Shown one piece after another: positions 22,405-35,302 of a stretch of 64,000 nt of DNA; the first letter of the stretch is position 1, and each line of letters starts with the position of its first letter. The position numbers were made by a program, and so were the translations under genes. Under the pieces are notes generated by a model. It ran no database searches. It saw only the letters and a program-made list of their open reading frames with translations, and was not told the origin of the DNA. The stretch comes from Microbotryomycetes sp. JL201 (lineage: Eukaryota > Basidiomycota > Microbotryomycetes): NCBI GenBank assembly GCA_033819885.1, contig JAQYUZ010000003.1:62001-126000 (forward strand), given 5' to 3'.

Positions 22405-23871
22405 TCAAATTTCTGGCACCGGGTACATGCGCTTGTCGTTGTCGTTCACGCCTTGTATGACATAAGGGTACTGGTCGGGCGTCACTCCCCTGTAGGACAC
22501 TGGGTCGTACCCATGACTGCCTACGTGCGACGGAGGCGGCGGCGAAGATCCAGCGGCCGTTGTCGAACCGTAATAAGGTGACGCGGTAGATGCAGGGTAG
22601 ACAAGCGAGGTGCTCGTCATGCCGGACGTCGGCACGATGACGTGGTTGTACTGAGGTTGACCGTATGCCATCTCTGGGCTCGGCGCATACCCAGCGGGGT
22701 GCTGCATGTACGGCATGCTGCCGGCCCCGTAGGTTGTCCGGGGCTGAGCGTATCCGTACGGCGGCGCCCAAACACCGGCTATCGGAGGGGAAGAAGCGGC
22801 ATGATGCCCTGCCAGCGAGGCAGCGTTGCCGGCGAGTGCAGTACTCGGTTGCTCGTCTTCGATCGCCATGCGTCCGTCGGCCTTTTTCGGCTTTTCCAGA
22901 GGAGCGCCACCCTCGTTGCGGTCACGCATCTGTCGATCCCGTCGCCACAAAAACACGAGAAATGCAAACAACAAGGCGGCGAGCACTCCGCCAATCACGC
23001 CGCCTACGATAGGCGCAATGTTTGTAGAGCCACTATCGTCGTACGAATATGGAATCGCCGAGCCAGTCGGGCGCTGCGACACTGATTCAGTGGCCGTGTA
23101 CGCAGCTGAGAAGAATGTCAGAGTGAATTCCCGTCAAGGTGATCAATAAGCGCGAATGCTTACTAGCATTGATCGGGATCGTCTCGGTCCACGTTTCCGT
23201 GGCCAAGTAAGGATAAAATCTGAAGAAAACAGCTGTCAGCATTGCCTTGTGACTTGGGAAGAATGAAATGATCTAGACTCGCCCGAAGCGAGCGTCCGGA
23301 CCCAGCTGCGACAGTGTAACATTGTGCAGACCAAACTCGAGCACGCCACTTGACCAAATCACGGATCTCCCTTGCGCATAGCCAGACCCGTCATACAGAT
23401 CGATGCTGTGAAGGAATTGTGTGAGACGATTGGAATGGCGCAGCGTTGAACAGGGAAATGGTCTGGGACCCACGTATAGGACGTTTCTCCGTCGAGAGTG
23501 AGTTGACACAGTCCTCGGTCGTCTTTGCGCACCGCAATGTAATCGACTGCGACACCAACGAACGTAAACGTTGCGATCGCGTCCGTTGCATTCGAATAAG
23601 CCGTGTAAAAGCCGTCCTCTTCGTCCGAGCGCCAGGTCGAATAGTCTGTCCGCGCAATCATGTCAGGCGGACGCGAAACAAACAAGAGTGAGGCGAGCTG
23701 CACGGTGGCTGGGCACTTACATGACATTTGGGTGGAATCGCTCGAGATGTTGACTTGTCGCGTTCCTACAATGTTGTTTGACGATTGGGCGACAGCGCCG
23801 GACGCGGCCATCCATGCGCCGAGCACGGCCGTAGCGAGCGTTCTAGCGCGATGCGCTCTACCATGAGCCAT
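22405..23871 (-). CDS. Single-pass secretory/plasma-membrane protein
   Basis: Five exons give 400 residues; introns are 23646-23720, 23406-23473, 23220-23282 and 23106-23163. A cleavable signal peptide (LATAVLGAWMAASGAVA) is followed by an extracellular beta-rich domain of about 170 residues (AIATFTFVGVAVDYIAV, TLDGETSYTIDLYDG, FGLHNVTLSQLG) with N-glycosylation sequons. One transmembrane helix (IAPIVGGVIGGVLAALLFAFLVFLW) precedes a cytoplasmic tail starting RRDRQMRDRN, rich in Pro, Tyr, Gly and Ser. The layout is common in basidiomycete wall or surface receptors of unknown ligand. The third intron keeps frame only with a GC donor (GGGCGAGTC), which is weaker than the other GC donors here. 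Function is not assignable. Confidence 0.75.
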
Positions 23872-24570
23872 TTTGAAGGCTATATGAACGTTTCCAGGGC
23901 AACTTGCACGTCGCTAACGCCTGGAACGTGGCGCAAAGTCAGCTACCTCGGCCAATGCGGGCGGTGCAGCTTTGAGACGCAAAAGACAGCCGAACACGCC
24001 ACGAAGCCGCGTGTTTCTGGGCATCAAGCTCGAGCATGGGTATATGAGAGCACGCGGCCAATTTCTTGGCGAGCACGCATGCGCGTATAGGCTGCAGCAG
24101 CGACGCGTGCCGCAGTGGACCAGTTCGGCTAGCATGTGGACCGGCACGCGTAGGAAGAAGCATACTCCAAACTCACACAAGTCAAGCACTCGAACGCGAC
24201 GCACTTTCGTGTGTGACAAGCACCACAAAGGCGCGTGCTCGATAGTGGCCAAAAGTGTCACTCCGCGCGCAGTCATCCAAAAATGGGTTAGAACACCCCA
24301 GAAATGCGATTTGCATAGAGAAACAATTACAGGTGTAACATCCCGCACCCATCACTGTGCGCATGCGCGACTTAGCGCTCAATAGCTAGCGCAGTGCTCG
24401 CCGAATCTTGTCCATTTCTATGATGATGATGATGGGATGAAATTGGTCATACAATGTCATGTGGATCCTCTGATAGATGCTACAGGCAGTCGCCAATGAA
24501 AGCAGATGGCTTTTGAAAGCATTTTACCCATGCACAACGAAACAGGGTCAAGACGAAATGGGAGAATTCC
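23872..24570. other. Intergenic upstream of surface-protein gene
   Basis: About 700 bp without a supportable gene. It contains a short ATG-repeat tract near 24418-24435. Nothing else stands out. Confidence 0.45.
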
Positions 24571-25800
24571 TCAATACGTGACACCGCGAGCGAGAAGAGG
24601 CTTGAACGGAGGCGAACCGGGCGTCGACATGCCAATGTCCGACACTGTGACTGCTCCGGACACGGCGTTCGGCTCTGCGGCGAGAATACCAGTGGGAGGG
24701 AATTGAGCTGATCTGATTTCGGCGTCGTCAGAAATGCAATGCGAAATGCTAGAGGATATAATGGGCGTCAAAGGCGTCAATGTACCGCGTCGTGGCCGGG
24801 TCATGACGGGAGATGCAGGAGTCGGAGCGCATGAAGGAGAGAACGAGCTGGATGCAGGCGATGAGGGAGATGCGAGTGAATGAACGGTCTTGTAAAGTCC
24901 GGGCAGCGAATTGCGATGCGGACTTGGAATTGATGCACTTCGCACGGAAGTGATGCCATGCTCCATGTGACTGACGGAATGCGATCGAGCCAAGCGCGCC
25001 GGCGAGTTCGGCTTGAGCGCAACATTGTAAGGAAACGGAACTGCGCGTTGGGGTTCTGGAGCCCGGGGCGGCAAGGCCGAGCCCCAGCCTTCCTCGAATG
25101 GCGTGATAAGAGGTGAGCTCGTACCTGAGCGCGATTTGCGTGTCGCCGAACCCCGACCAAGTGTAGGAGCAGGACAGCCGGCGAAACCAAGCATCGGTGA
25201 TGCAACAGACTTGCTGCGAGCCATTCGACTTGCTTGCTCGTTGATCATCTCGGTCGCGACAGACATGGCTTGACGTCGACGATCGAGTGCCCACTGCGTC
25301 TCGACAGGGGACGAAACGGCGCGCTGCATTGACGAAGACCCAACTCGACGGCATGCCGGTGCGCCTCGCTTTGGAGATTGCGCCCGTGATGCCGGCTGCG
25401 AGCCTGCGGGGGCGAATGTTGCAAAGGACAGCATGGCCGGGGACGTGAGGGGGGCAGTGTTCACTTCAAACGGCTGAGGGTGGCTCTTGAACGGCATGCT
25501 GTGCATGGTCGGCGTCGATGCGGTAGATGATGGAGAAGAAGATGCAGACGAGCATGATGACGCGTCCCTGAACGAAAAGTAGTCCAAGCCCGCGGCAGAG
25601 TCTACCGACGAGGAGGACGAGCCTGTGTAAGGCGCTGAAGAATCATGAGTTCCTTCGGAGTCGTTCTCGTCGTGATGTACAGTCGATTCAAACCCAGCGA
25701 GATGGTCTGGGTGCAGGAAGATGCCTTTGAAAACGAGACCGCCGGAGACCTCGAGAGCTGAAGCCGAAGCGCTCACGGCGCGGGCCATCGGAGCGAACAT
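24571..25800 (-). CDS. Ser/Pro-rich disordered protein of unknown function
   Basis: One exon of 409 residues from the ATG at 25798-25800 (MFAPMARAVSASASALEV). The frame is open further upstream with another ATG at 25861-25863, but the intervening TTTATTGCAG with a GCTAAT branch-like site suggests a leader intron ending there. Composition is Ser, Pro, Ala and Thr-rich with many SP/TP sites and basic-serine motifs (MARSKSVASP, RSHSVSHMEH, RGTLTPLTP) that are typical kinase targets. The only ordered-looking part is near the N-terminus (GGLVFKGIFLHPDHLAGF). I do not recognise a family. The long T/C-rich region upstream (26.0-26.4 kb) is a plausible leader. Confidence 0.55.
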   Translation of the reverse strand: MFAPMARAVSASASALEVSGGLVFKGIFLHPDHLAGFESTVHHDENDSEGTHDSSAPYTGSSSSSVDSAAGLDYFSFRDASSCSSASSSPSSTASTPTMHSMPFKSHPQPFEVNTAPLTSPAMLSFATFAPAGSQPASRAQSPKRGAPACRRVGSSSMQRAVSSPVETQWALDRRRQAMSVATEMINEQASRMARSKSVASPMLGFAGCPAPTLGRGSATRKSRSGTSSPLITPFEEGWGSALPPRAPEPQRAVPFPYNVALKPNSPARLARSHSVSHMEHGITSVRSASIPSPHRNSLPGLYKTVHSLASPSSPASSSFSPSCAPTPASPVMTRPRRGTLTPLTPIISSSISHCISDDAEIRSAQFPPTGILAAEPNAVSGAVTVSDIGMSTPGSPPFKPLLARGVTY

Positions 25801-28800
25801 GCTCGTGATCGGAACAGAGACGAGACGATGTTTGCAAGTCTGCAATAAATTAGCAGTGAGCATGTAGTCTGTGACGCCCGATATTGGAAAGAGGGTCCGT
25901 TCATGCACAGACGCGCGTGGAGTCTGTGCACGCGGCCGCGCGCGACCCGACGCGACGGAACTCACGAGAGCAGACTGGAAATGACGGATGCGAGCTTGCT
26001 GACAATGATGCAGCGCGGACAAATGAATGACCTGCCACGACTATTACCGGCGTTTTGATGGGCTCGAGGCTGAGCAGGATGCAAAATTGGCGAGAACGGA
26101 GCTTTTGGGGAAATGCGAGCGCCGGCGAGGATCCGCGAAAGAAGAGGCGGCGGAGAAGGGAGAAAGGGACGAGACAGAGGTACAGACTGCTGCAATGACA
26201 CTTTGTCAAAGCAGACTGGTTGTAGTCCTCGTGAACAAGAGAAGAGGAAAAGAACGTCCGGTGGAGATGGCCTTGAACGGTCGAAGGATCTATAGTGATC
26301 GCAGAATCGAAAGTGATCTGCACTTGGAAGCGACCCAGTCGGGGCAAGGCCTTTTGCCCGCGCGAGCACAGTCCCTTGCGCCGCAGGTTCGCATGCGCCA
26401 GGCAAAGTTGACCTCTGGAATCCAAAGGCCTGGTTTATCTCGCAGCGAGGTGTGATCTGTGCCTGAACCACGACAGAGGTACTATAATACGTGTATGGTA
26501 CGAGCTTGACGCGTCGACAATGTGTTGTATGTGATACCGATTGCGCATCGGGGCCGGCGATTTGGCCATAACACGGTGCAGAAACGCGTAGAACACGTCG
26601 CGTCGCCAGGCAGAATCGCGAACGCGCAGGCGCAAATGATCGAGCTTATAGGCCGAGCGGCAGCCGACAGCTGCTGTGCTACATGTTGGACTACACGGGC
26701 TCCTGAATGATATACAATAGGATTGCTTTCATCCCCTAATTTTTGGCTCGAAACTCATTGGTATTCCCGCTCGTCTACATGGACAACCAGACACGCTTTG
26801 TTGCACTGCATACACGTAAACGGCTCTTGATCCCGAGGCACGTGAGTGCATGCGTGACGAACTGTTGCTGTGTGCATGCAAATGACCTCACGGAGTTCGA
26901 TTCAATTCAGGAGATTGCCAGAGAAACCGCCGCCGGGGCATGTTCCTGGTCTACCCGCTTGGATTGAAAACAAATTTTGCCGCCAAATCCCGTCGTCATC
27001 GTCCGAGGAAATGCTGAGATCGGCTAAGCAGATGAGTTTTGCTGGTAGAGTTTGTCTCGAAGACTGGCATGCTCTGGGAGGAAATACAAAATCCTCGGAA
27101 GAAGCTCTCTAGTTGCTTGATTAGCGCGTGCACTACTGTAGTCTCTTTCGCTAATTTGAATGAGCTAAAGCCAGGACTAGTGGCAAGGCAGCGTCCAGTT
27201 TGACTTGCAACTACCTGTCGCCCTTGCAACTGCATACAAGGAGAACCAAAGCGTTTCTGTCCCTGCTGAATTTTGATTTTTTTCAATACATTCAGATCTG
27301 GCGGTTATTCCCTCCGCGCGCTTACGGAGGACGAGGGCGCGTGCTCAATATTTCTGCTCGCAGATTGCTATTGCGCCCTTGCATTCCTGAAACAAAGCAG
27401 ATACCGCCGGGAAGCTGTCAAGATTGACTGAAAGTTACGACGGGTCCGCCTGCCGCCCTGTCTGGTCTCACTTGATCAATTTCATGGCCCGTTCATCGGC
27501 CGATGTGGCGACCCCATCTCGGGACAATCGACGCCTGCTGCCGGCTTGCCCTTAGCAGTCTAGCTCGCAACGCCATGCTTCTTTCATTTTGCCAGTCTTT
27601 GTCAAACAGTGCGCATGTACTGCAGTACAGCGCAGATTTTAATACGACGCGACGCGTCCTCCATGTGTATTCCACATTTGCCCTGACCCTTCGAGAAGGA
27701 TAACCCTTGCCTTACCTAATATGCCCTTTACAAGGTCAAACGCGAATGAGGTTGGCCACGTGGAACGTTGCTCAGACAGCGCTCACAAACGAGATTATGC
27801 CCCCTTCAATCCCAATCCTGCAGGCCCGTTTACGTTTCGTGCCCACTGTATACGAAATGAACAAAATTCTCGCGTTGTGACAAGGCGAAATGGTCAAAGC
27901 GAATTCGCTCGATCGTAGATGGGGCCGCGTGAGACGGGCTTGCAAATTATGAAGAGTCCACCGATACTTTCAGCGTCTGTGTCAGGATCACATGAGACAT
28001 TCTGAGCTTCGTGGACATGAATGCACATTACGAATCCTGAAGAAGCACGTTGACGGTCTCGACTTCGTTCTTTCGGCGACAGGACTCCGAAGTCGTTCGC
28101 AATGCAATTTCAAACATTTTTTTTAAAAATGGAAAGATGCATATTGGACTCGAGCGCTTGTGTGGCCACTGACAGCGGTAACTCAGCAAACTCGAGCACG
28201 AATACCAGGGTTTTCATGTTGAGCGCGTGCTCTGGCTCTAGTCCAAATTGAAGGCGAATGCAACACGCTTTATGGATGCCTTATGCGCGACCTTTGATGC
28301 TTGCTCGACCACGGCAGCCGGCCGCAGGATATGACCAAACAAATGCTTGGGAGGATCATTGCCCTGAGTGCATTGTGGTGATTGCACGAAACAGTTGGCC
28401 AGACTTTGGTGAAAATCAACGCACTCTCAAGCATTGCTGGTGTTTTTGTTCCGATACTTACGAGCACGGCAGCGCAAATTTCCGACCCTCAGAATCACTT
28501 CTCCTGCTCGCGTGCGTATGCAATGAATGGAGCAAACCCGAACGATAACGTTTGATGTGAGATGCAGAAGGTAAGGCTCATGTGCTAGCATCCACCGTGG
28601 TCGAGCGGACCGTTAGATCAGCAAAGCAAGATTGAGCGCCGGAAGCTCTCTTGCCGGCTGACGTGAGCAATCATCGCGCCATCAACCGGCTCGCCCACGT
28701 CCGAGCACGGATACCGACCCGAAGTCCGAGGAAACACTACGCTCTTACAGCGAGGCCCGTATCATTTCACGTTGTTTCTCCCGGGCCGGACGGACGTGTC

Positions 28801-29545
28801 GGAACACCGAATTGAAAAAGTGGCTTCCAGACAGAATCTCGCCCGAATCGCTCACCTTGTGATACTTTGTGACTAATATAGCACAAAGACCATCCAGCAA
28901 TAGACGACCAGATATTCGGCATTGCTAATCCTGCTGTTCAATCGGAATGTGGCGGCGGGGCGCCACTAGTGCGGCGAATTGAATCACCGAGAAATGCAAC
29001 GCTACAGGGCACGAAACCCAGATGACGGCGAAAGTGTGCCATGGTCTAAGCGCCCACTGGCTCTAGCTTAGCCGCTCAAAGTGCTCAAATCACGTGCAAT
29101 CATCGAGATCGATGTCGCGCTGAGCAAATCAAGGCGGAGAACAGGATTTTGTTCGAGTTTCACGTGAAAAGTGGTCGCGGAATAGGCCCTCGTGACTTGA
29201 AAGCCAAAATTGAACCCTTAATGAGCCCCGCAGAGAATCGCGTCAAGCGCGGTAGAGACAAGCCTCGGCCCAGCACATGCTCGTTCTGCCAAAACGCCGC
29301 GCGCCGAAGCTCGGTCTCGATTCCGACGCAAAAGCCGCAAATCTTGAGAACCAGCACAGAGCCCGGGATTGATCTTGCCTGCTCGGCCGATTGTCTACGT
29401 CACAGGTGGGGCGGAACTTGGCTTAATCTCAATAAAAGCCGACAAAGGGCCAAATTTGTCATTGAAGGGAGTGCTTTCAATTTACAGCTCGGTCTGGGTC
29501 TTGGTCATCATAAAAAATACGAGTGCCGCGGGCTCAGGTCACCCG
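25801..29545. other. 3.7-kb stretch without a supportable gene
   Basis: The first 600 bases probably are the leader of the Ser/Pro-rich gene: on the minus strand they contain CTTTCTCCC-type pyrimidine tracts. From 26.5 to 29.5 kb the DNA looks less GC-rich than neighbouring exons and contains only short open frames on both strands. None of them shows family motifs, splice-site chains or signal peptides that I could support. There is a T/A run at about 28118. I found no tRNA, terminal repeat or transposase remnant. This is the longest gene-free stretch in the window. Confidence 0.5.
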
Positions 29546-32013
29546 TCAGGGCTGGGTCTTGCGGTCTAGACCAAGCTGTTTGTAAGAGTTTCCCGTTTGC
29601 AAAGCCCGGTCAAAAGTCAGCATGCGCACTTGTCGAGCCGCGGCTATACCCTCGCAGTCTCACCTGTTCTGCATATGATGGGTAGGCCGTGATGAAAGCA
29701 ATCTGAGCTTTGGTGGCGCTCTCGTACGTAAGTGCGTTAATCAGCTCGGGCTCTGTGCGTGCCATTTCTGCGCTCTTCTCAAACATCTTGACTGCCTCGT
29801 GCACCTTGTTTTGTTGTAACAAGAGCTGCGCCAGCGTGGCGATAGCAACGTCGCATTGCTCGTCTGGAAAGCAATCGTCAGAACCGACCCGTGGCTTTGG
29901 ACCCGCGCGCGTGCACTGACCGATCTCGATGGCTTCTCTGCAAATTTTCTCTGCCTCTGCGAAATCTTGCTTCCATTGGAAAATTGCCAAAGCTTTGTTG
30001 ACCAACGGCAAAGCGTTCCTCGGTTTGCTGCAAAAAATGACGCGTCAACCGCCGGACTTTCCCCAAGGACGAATTCAAGACGAGCTCACTTGTCCTTCTC
30101 GAGCTCGATAGACTTTTCAAAGTTTTGCACGGCCTCTTCAAACGACCCCTGGTCAAGCAACAGCTCGCCGTAATAGTTGAAAACTTCTGGACTCGAAGGA
30201 TGCTCCTTGATGAATCGTCGGAATTGACGCATCGCCAGCTCTACCGACTTGTTTTTGTATTGAGCGACGGCAAGTTGAATGTGACTGAAGATGAATGTCG
30301 GCTCAATCTCGGACGAGCGACGGTACTCGGCAATCGCCTTGTCGAATTCTTGTGTGATAAAGTAAACTTGTCCACGATGGTAGAACCTGTATCGGCGCAG
30401 CTTGCATCAGCATGCAACCACAAACATCGTCGCAAAAGCGCAGAGACTTACACATCCGGGTTCTCCGGGTCAACCTCAAGCGCCTTGTCAAAGTCTCGGA
30501 ACGCTTGCTCGGGCTGACCGAGCTCCATATGCACACTGGCCTTCTTGACCCAGCTTTGTGTGCCCTGCGGCCAAATCCTAGTGCTTTCATCGAGATCTGC
30601 CAGAGCCTCTCGGGCCTCTGACATGATGAACCGGAACGTGGCGCGCATATTGAGCGCCGCTGCCCGCCTTTCATCGCCTGAGATGTCTTGACCAAGAGCT
30701 TCGTGGAACAAGGTAAATGCGTGCGTGTAATCGTGTGCGTCGAGTGCTGAGAAAGCCATATCGAGTGTCTTGTCGCCTTGTGACGGCTGTTCAGGTAGTT
30801 TGGGCTTGGGTTCTGTAACAATATTCGGGTCAGACGAGCCTGACGCGATCGAAGCAGTAGACTGACGTGGTCGGAACGCCTCGAGGTAGGCTTTAATGAA
30901 GGTGGGCGACGGTAGTTTCGGCTCTCGCTTGGCGAGGATCTGCGCCGCCTTCTCGGTCGCCAATTTCTTCATCACTTTCTCAACTGACGCTTGTGTCGAC
31001 TCGGTTTGGAAGTTGTCGATGATGGCCGCTGCGGTAAAGTCTGAGTGTCCAACAGCCCGTCAGCGCTGTTCTTGATCGGTCGAAGCAGTCATGCTTACCG
31101 CACAGGGCCTCGTACAAGTTGTCGACGCCTCCGAGCTGCTCCTTTGCCGTTGCACGTCGGTTCAAGGCCTTGATGTAACTAGGGTCCAATCGCAGCGCTG
31201 ACGTGCAATCCTCGATCACCTTTTCAAGTTGACCAAGGTTCGTGTAACCTGTCAGGCGTAAGTTTGGCGTCAGTTGTGCCGTATTATAGCAGATCTTGGC
31301 CACATGCGAACGCACAGGCTGCTCGGTTCGAGTAAAATACGGCTTGCTCTTCGCACGCGATCGCCTTTGTGTACATGGCTGCAGCGTCTGTGAACTTTTT
31401 GTTCGAGTACAGCTTGTTGCCTTTCGCCTTGAGCTGCAGGGCGAGGGCGGTCCGAGCGGCCTTGTCCATTGCCTCGATGTCGGCCTCTGAGGGTTCTGTC
31501 AAGTCAAGGACGGATTCGAGTCAGTCTTTGATACATGTAGGATGGCAGTGCAAGCAAAACTTGGTGGCGGAACAAGTGTGACGGCGGACTCGGGTTGTGT
31601 CGTCCTTGCGAGACCTTCAAGCCAGTTCACAAGACGCCTGGACAGCTCAACGCACCCTCATCTGCCTCCCTACTGCTCTCGTCTTTCGCCTGCTGCGGTG
31701 CCGGCTTATCCGACGCTGTTGTGTCGTCGTGCTTTGCCTGCGCCGACTTTGTCTTTTTCGAGCGCTTCTTCTTCTTCTTGCCGTCGTCAGAGCCTGCACC
31801 TGTTGCACCAGCGGCACCCGTCGAAGCTGAAGACGAGCTGCCGCCGCGCCCGGATGCGCCAGAGTTGGCATACAGCGCAAAATAGGCGGTCGCACACGAT
31901 GCAACGACGGCGCATGTCACGAGGATCTCGCGTCTGTGCGTCGCGACCCATGTTGACAGCGACGAAGATGAAGACGAAGACGAGCCGGGCGTCGTCGCTG
32001 CAGTGCTAGCCAT
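29546..32013 (-). CDS. TOM70: Mitochondrial import receptor Tom70
   Basis: Outer-membrane receptor that accepts chaperone-bound carrier preproteins and passes them to the TOM pore. Eight exons give 636 residues. Introns are 31496-31655, 31249-31315, 31041-31098, 30387-30451, 30028-30089, 29864-29920 and 29576-29663. An N-terminal anchor (REILVTCAVVASCATAYFALY, about residues 28-48) is followed by a basic KKKKKRSKKTK linker. TPR repeats begin at AKGNKLYSNKKFTDAAAMYTKA and SNRAACYTNLGQLEKVI. They continue through MELGQPEQAFRDFDKALEVD and HPSSPEVFNYYGELLLDQG to NALTYESATKAQIAF. The last exon is only 30 nt (LGLDRKTQP-stop). The N-terminal region is longer and more Ser/Gly-rich than in yeast. Confidence 0.92.
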
Positions 32014-32156
32014 GGCGGGCGTAGGCGAAAGACAGGCTGTCGGCGCAGGGGCGGAAAATGGCAACAGTGCGTCATCGGACTCGTCCGCGCGCGCGCCATG
32101 AGGGAAACTGTGACGTTACGACAACATTTCATACAATGTACTAACAACAAAGGAAG

Positions 32157-35100
32157 CTACAAAGTCCAGTATGCACTGTCGATCGACACAACCGGAGGTG
32201 GCGCCACGCCCGTGACGCCTGGCCCGCCGAGCGTGGACACGTTGGCCGGCTGTGAGAACGATGCGAGCGCCTGTGTATCAAACATGCCCGGCGACACGGC
32301 ACCACTAGACGTGCCGAGGGCCCCATCCCCGAACGAAAACGACGACGCCTGAGCTGACTGTGCAGGAGTCGACGCCGAAAAGCTGCTGCTAAAGTTGTAC
32401 ACGTCGCACAAAAGCATCGAAGGCGCCAGTCGCTGCAGATCTTGCATCTCGTCAGCCGACGGTACATTGACTGCCGATTGCTGCCCAAAGTCCCATGCGA
32501 ACGGAAGCGGGTTCGGATCTTGTAATGGCGGCAGAGGAGGCATGGACGCTGCATTCTGCTGCGACGCCTGGATGAACGCGTTGACAACTCCGATTTGTGG
32601 TGCAGACGGGTTTTTACCATACGACACGGGCGGAGGCATTGCCAGCAGGCTCGGCGGCAAACTGCGAGACAAAGGCGTTTCTGGTTCAAATGACGCCGGG
32701 GAAGTATTGACGCTCCTGACGAGGTGAGGTGAGACGCTCAGAGGAGAAGCGCGAGACGAGCGAGGCTGCTGCAGTAGCTTTTCACGCAAAAAGCCGAGAA
32801 TCTTGGCACCTCTGAAGCAAGTCGACTGCGCATCGAAAGAGAGATTGTGTCACTTGCTGGACCGAAAGCCGGGACAGAAAGCAAATACACCTACAGACTG
32901 CTTGGCAAGGTCTGAGAAAACTTGCTCGAGCTCCTTCACAAGCTGAGAGCAGCGAACGACGAGCTCAGAGCTGGGGTCCATGTGAGCGTGCATCAACAAG
33001 ATGATGCCCGCTTGTAGTGACCTGTAGTTCATGGTGCTGATTGGTCGTGCCATCACCTGTGAGACTTGACCTTCCACGATGCGCATTGCTGCGTCTAGAG
33101 CCATTTTTTGCGAGTATCGGAAATTTGACTCGTGATAGGAACGATTCAGAAATGGCTTGTGCAGCCGAAGACGGGCGTAGGCTATACCTGTATGAATAAG
33201 GTATGTCTGACACGCTCTGACATCTTGCGCGAGCTGGTCGTACTGAGACAGCGTGCTCCATCTGTACCGGGCCGGAATCGATTCTTCGAGGTCAACAAGT
33301 CGCTTGTCGAACTCGAGCACTTTCGAATAAGGCTGATGTTCGATTCTGACAAGATTTTTGCGACGTCAGGCACGCGATCTGCTTGCTTTCCGCTCCTGTA
33401 CTTACTCGGGCAGCTTTTCCGTCTACAGATGAAGAATCAGCTTTGGTCGTTGACTCGGCTTTGGTGACACGACTCACAATCTCCGCTGTTATTTGAACAC
33501 ATTTATATCGCACGAGCAGCGATGACAAGAAACTATCGCCACCAAGTTCTTTCTGACGTGCACTGCCCATGTCTTCGTCCGCAACGTCTGCAGGGAACTC
33601 GCAATCCACGTCATCTATCGAGATGACTGAAAAGTAACGACCATAGGCGACCGAGTTGTGATTGAAAACGAGGAAGGCAGTCCAAAACAGCCGTCTTCTG
33701 TCCTCGATTTCGCGCCTGCTGAGGTCGAGGCCGAGCTTGGTTGGATCTCTATGCAAATCGAGCTGAATACACGCCTGCATGGCGCTCTGGAGGTAATTCA
33801 TGCCAGGATTTGACACGTCATTGGTGGGACTAAGCACGACGTAATGACCAGCGAAAATGAGCAAAACGCGGATCGTGTCCAAAGTCGGAGTCTCCATGAA
33901 GCGTGCTGCAGATAGCGCTGACCAGCACAAATCCGCTGCAGTAGACGCGCTTGACAGCTGATCAGACATGAGCAAGCCGCTGTCAGAAGGCAAGTCAGCG
34001 AGGGCGACGAACGATCGAGAGCTGTCGTCAGCGTCTCACGGTTTCGGTGGCATGCACACAAGTCCGAGCGACCATACGCCTGCGACCAGCGCAAGCGATA
34101 TGGCTTGCAGAGACGTTGAAAGAATTAGTAGGGGAACGGCAAGAGCCGTCTGCAACCACTCACATTCCGGCTCGGATCCTTCATCAAGAGCCATCTCAAC
34201 TCTGCGCTTGTGATTGTCGAAATGCCACTTTGGCACTGGGATGCATCTTGTTAGGTCTGCGCCAGAAAGTATCATCCAGAGTAAATCTGTCTCACCGAGA
34301 TGGACATAGAAAGCCATGTTGGACCAATACCATGACTCGGCAGCAGTCAGCCATTTTCGCGATGGCAAGCTCTCAATCAAAGCACAAATTGACAGCTTTG
34401 ACTTTTCAGTCGGCAGGGCCAACCTGTTTGGCGGCGACACTTCGGGTCCGTTCTGCTTTATCCGTTCGCGAGCCTGCGAATGACCTCTCAATCAGTCAAG
34501 GCCGTACTCGACAATTTCGAGAATCTTACCTCGGCTAGGAATGCTGTTGATTTGTGTTTCGACCCAAAGCTGCTGCCGCCATGATGTGCATTGAGCGACA
34601 TGTCTGCGAGCTTTGCAGCCAGCTCATGGTTCAGAAAATCGTCGTCGTCTTCGCTCGAGGCGTCATGAAGTGACGCATGATCACTATCGACCGTGCTCTG
34701 ACGGCGTCGCGGGAAGCCTTGTGCGGGTGGCGCACGTTGCAGACCAGCATGTGAAAAGCGCGATGAGCTAGAAGGGCTCGTCATGGAGTCGATGAACGAC
34801 TGCAACCGTTGGACTACATAAGAGTCGTCAGTCGCGCACTCTACAGGCCAAATCCTCTGAGCTTGCCTTCAGAGCGCAGCGAGGCGACTTCTGAGGGGTC
34901 ATCTGCCTTGTACAACGGTGGCAGGGCGTCTGTGTCCCAGATGCAGTCGTCCGGCTTGCCTAGAAGCGGTCGCCCGTCGTCAGCGAGACCGCTCCGATTC
35001 CGAGACAATGTTACCCCGGACCGTCTTGAAGGAGTGCGTACCTTTGGCGACACAGCTGCCACAAGGCAAGCCGCGGTCACAACGCTGTTTCCTTATACGA

Positions 35101-35302
35101 CAAGGATTGCCTGCCAGCCCTCGGATGCTCGTGTCAGTGCCGCGTGACAGATGACTCGTGCAACAAATTCAAGGCACATGGCGACGAAGCGAGCGAGGAC
35201 GACTTTAAAGCCCGACGCTCCCGACCGTGGACCACATGACTCACAGCTCGCGGCCTTGCGCTGCCGCTTCTTGTTACGCTGCTGCATAGCAGCGTCAGGC
35301 AT
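32157..35302 (-). CDS. Zn2Cys6 transcription factor with fungal-specific TF domain
   Basis: Ten exons give 839 residues. Introns are 35092-35225, 34960-35041, 34814-34866, 34474-34529, 34257-34295 (39 bp, probable), 34104-34163, 33980-34039, 33333-33405 and 32826-32894. The binuclear zinc cluster is assembled from the first three exons: cysteines at 20, 23, 30, 36, 39 and 48 in SCESCGPRKQRCDRGLPC, GSC and DDCIWD. A short coiled linker follows (SLRSEVQRLQSFID). The middle-homology domain (PF04082 type) covers STAADLCWSALSAARFME, DTIRVLLIFAGHYVVLSP, QACIQLDLHRDP and REIEDRRRLFWTAF. The C-terminus is Pro/Ser-rich. The third intron has a GC donor. Target genes cannot be inferred; the neighbours are unrelated housekeeping genes. 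Confidence 0.87.

Noticed and set aside
25901-26425. Minus-strand frame of 174 codons upstream of the Ser/Pro-rich gene
   Set aside because: Dominated by pyrimidine-tract translation (Leu/Phe/Ser/Pro), which fits a leader or intron rather than protein.
29149-29685. Plus-strand frame of 178 codons
   Set aside because: Overlaps the antisense of the TOM70 3' end, and its translation looks random.
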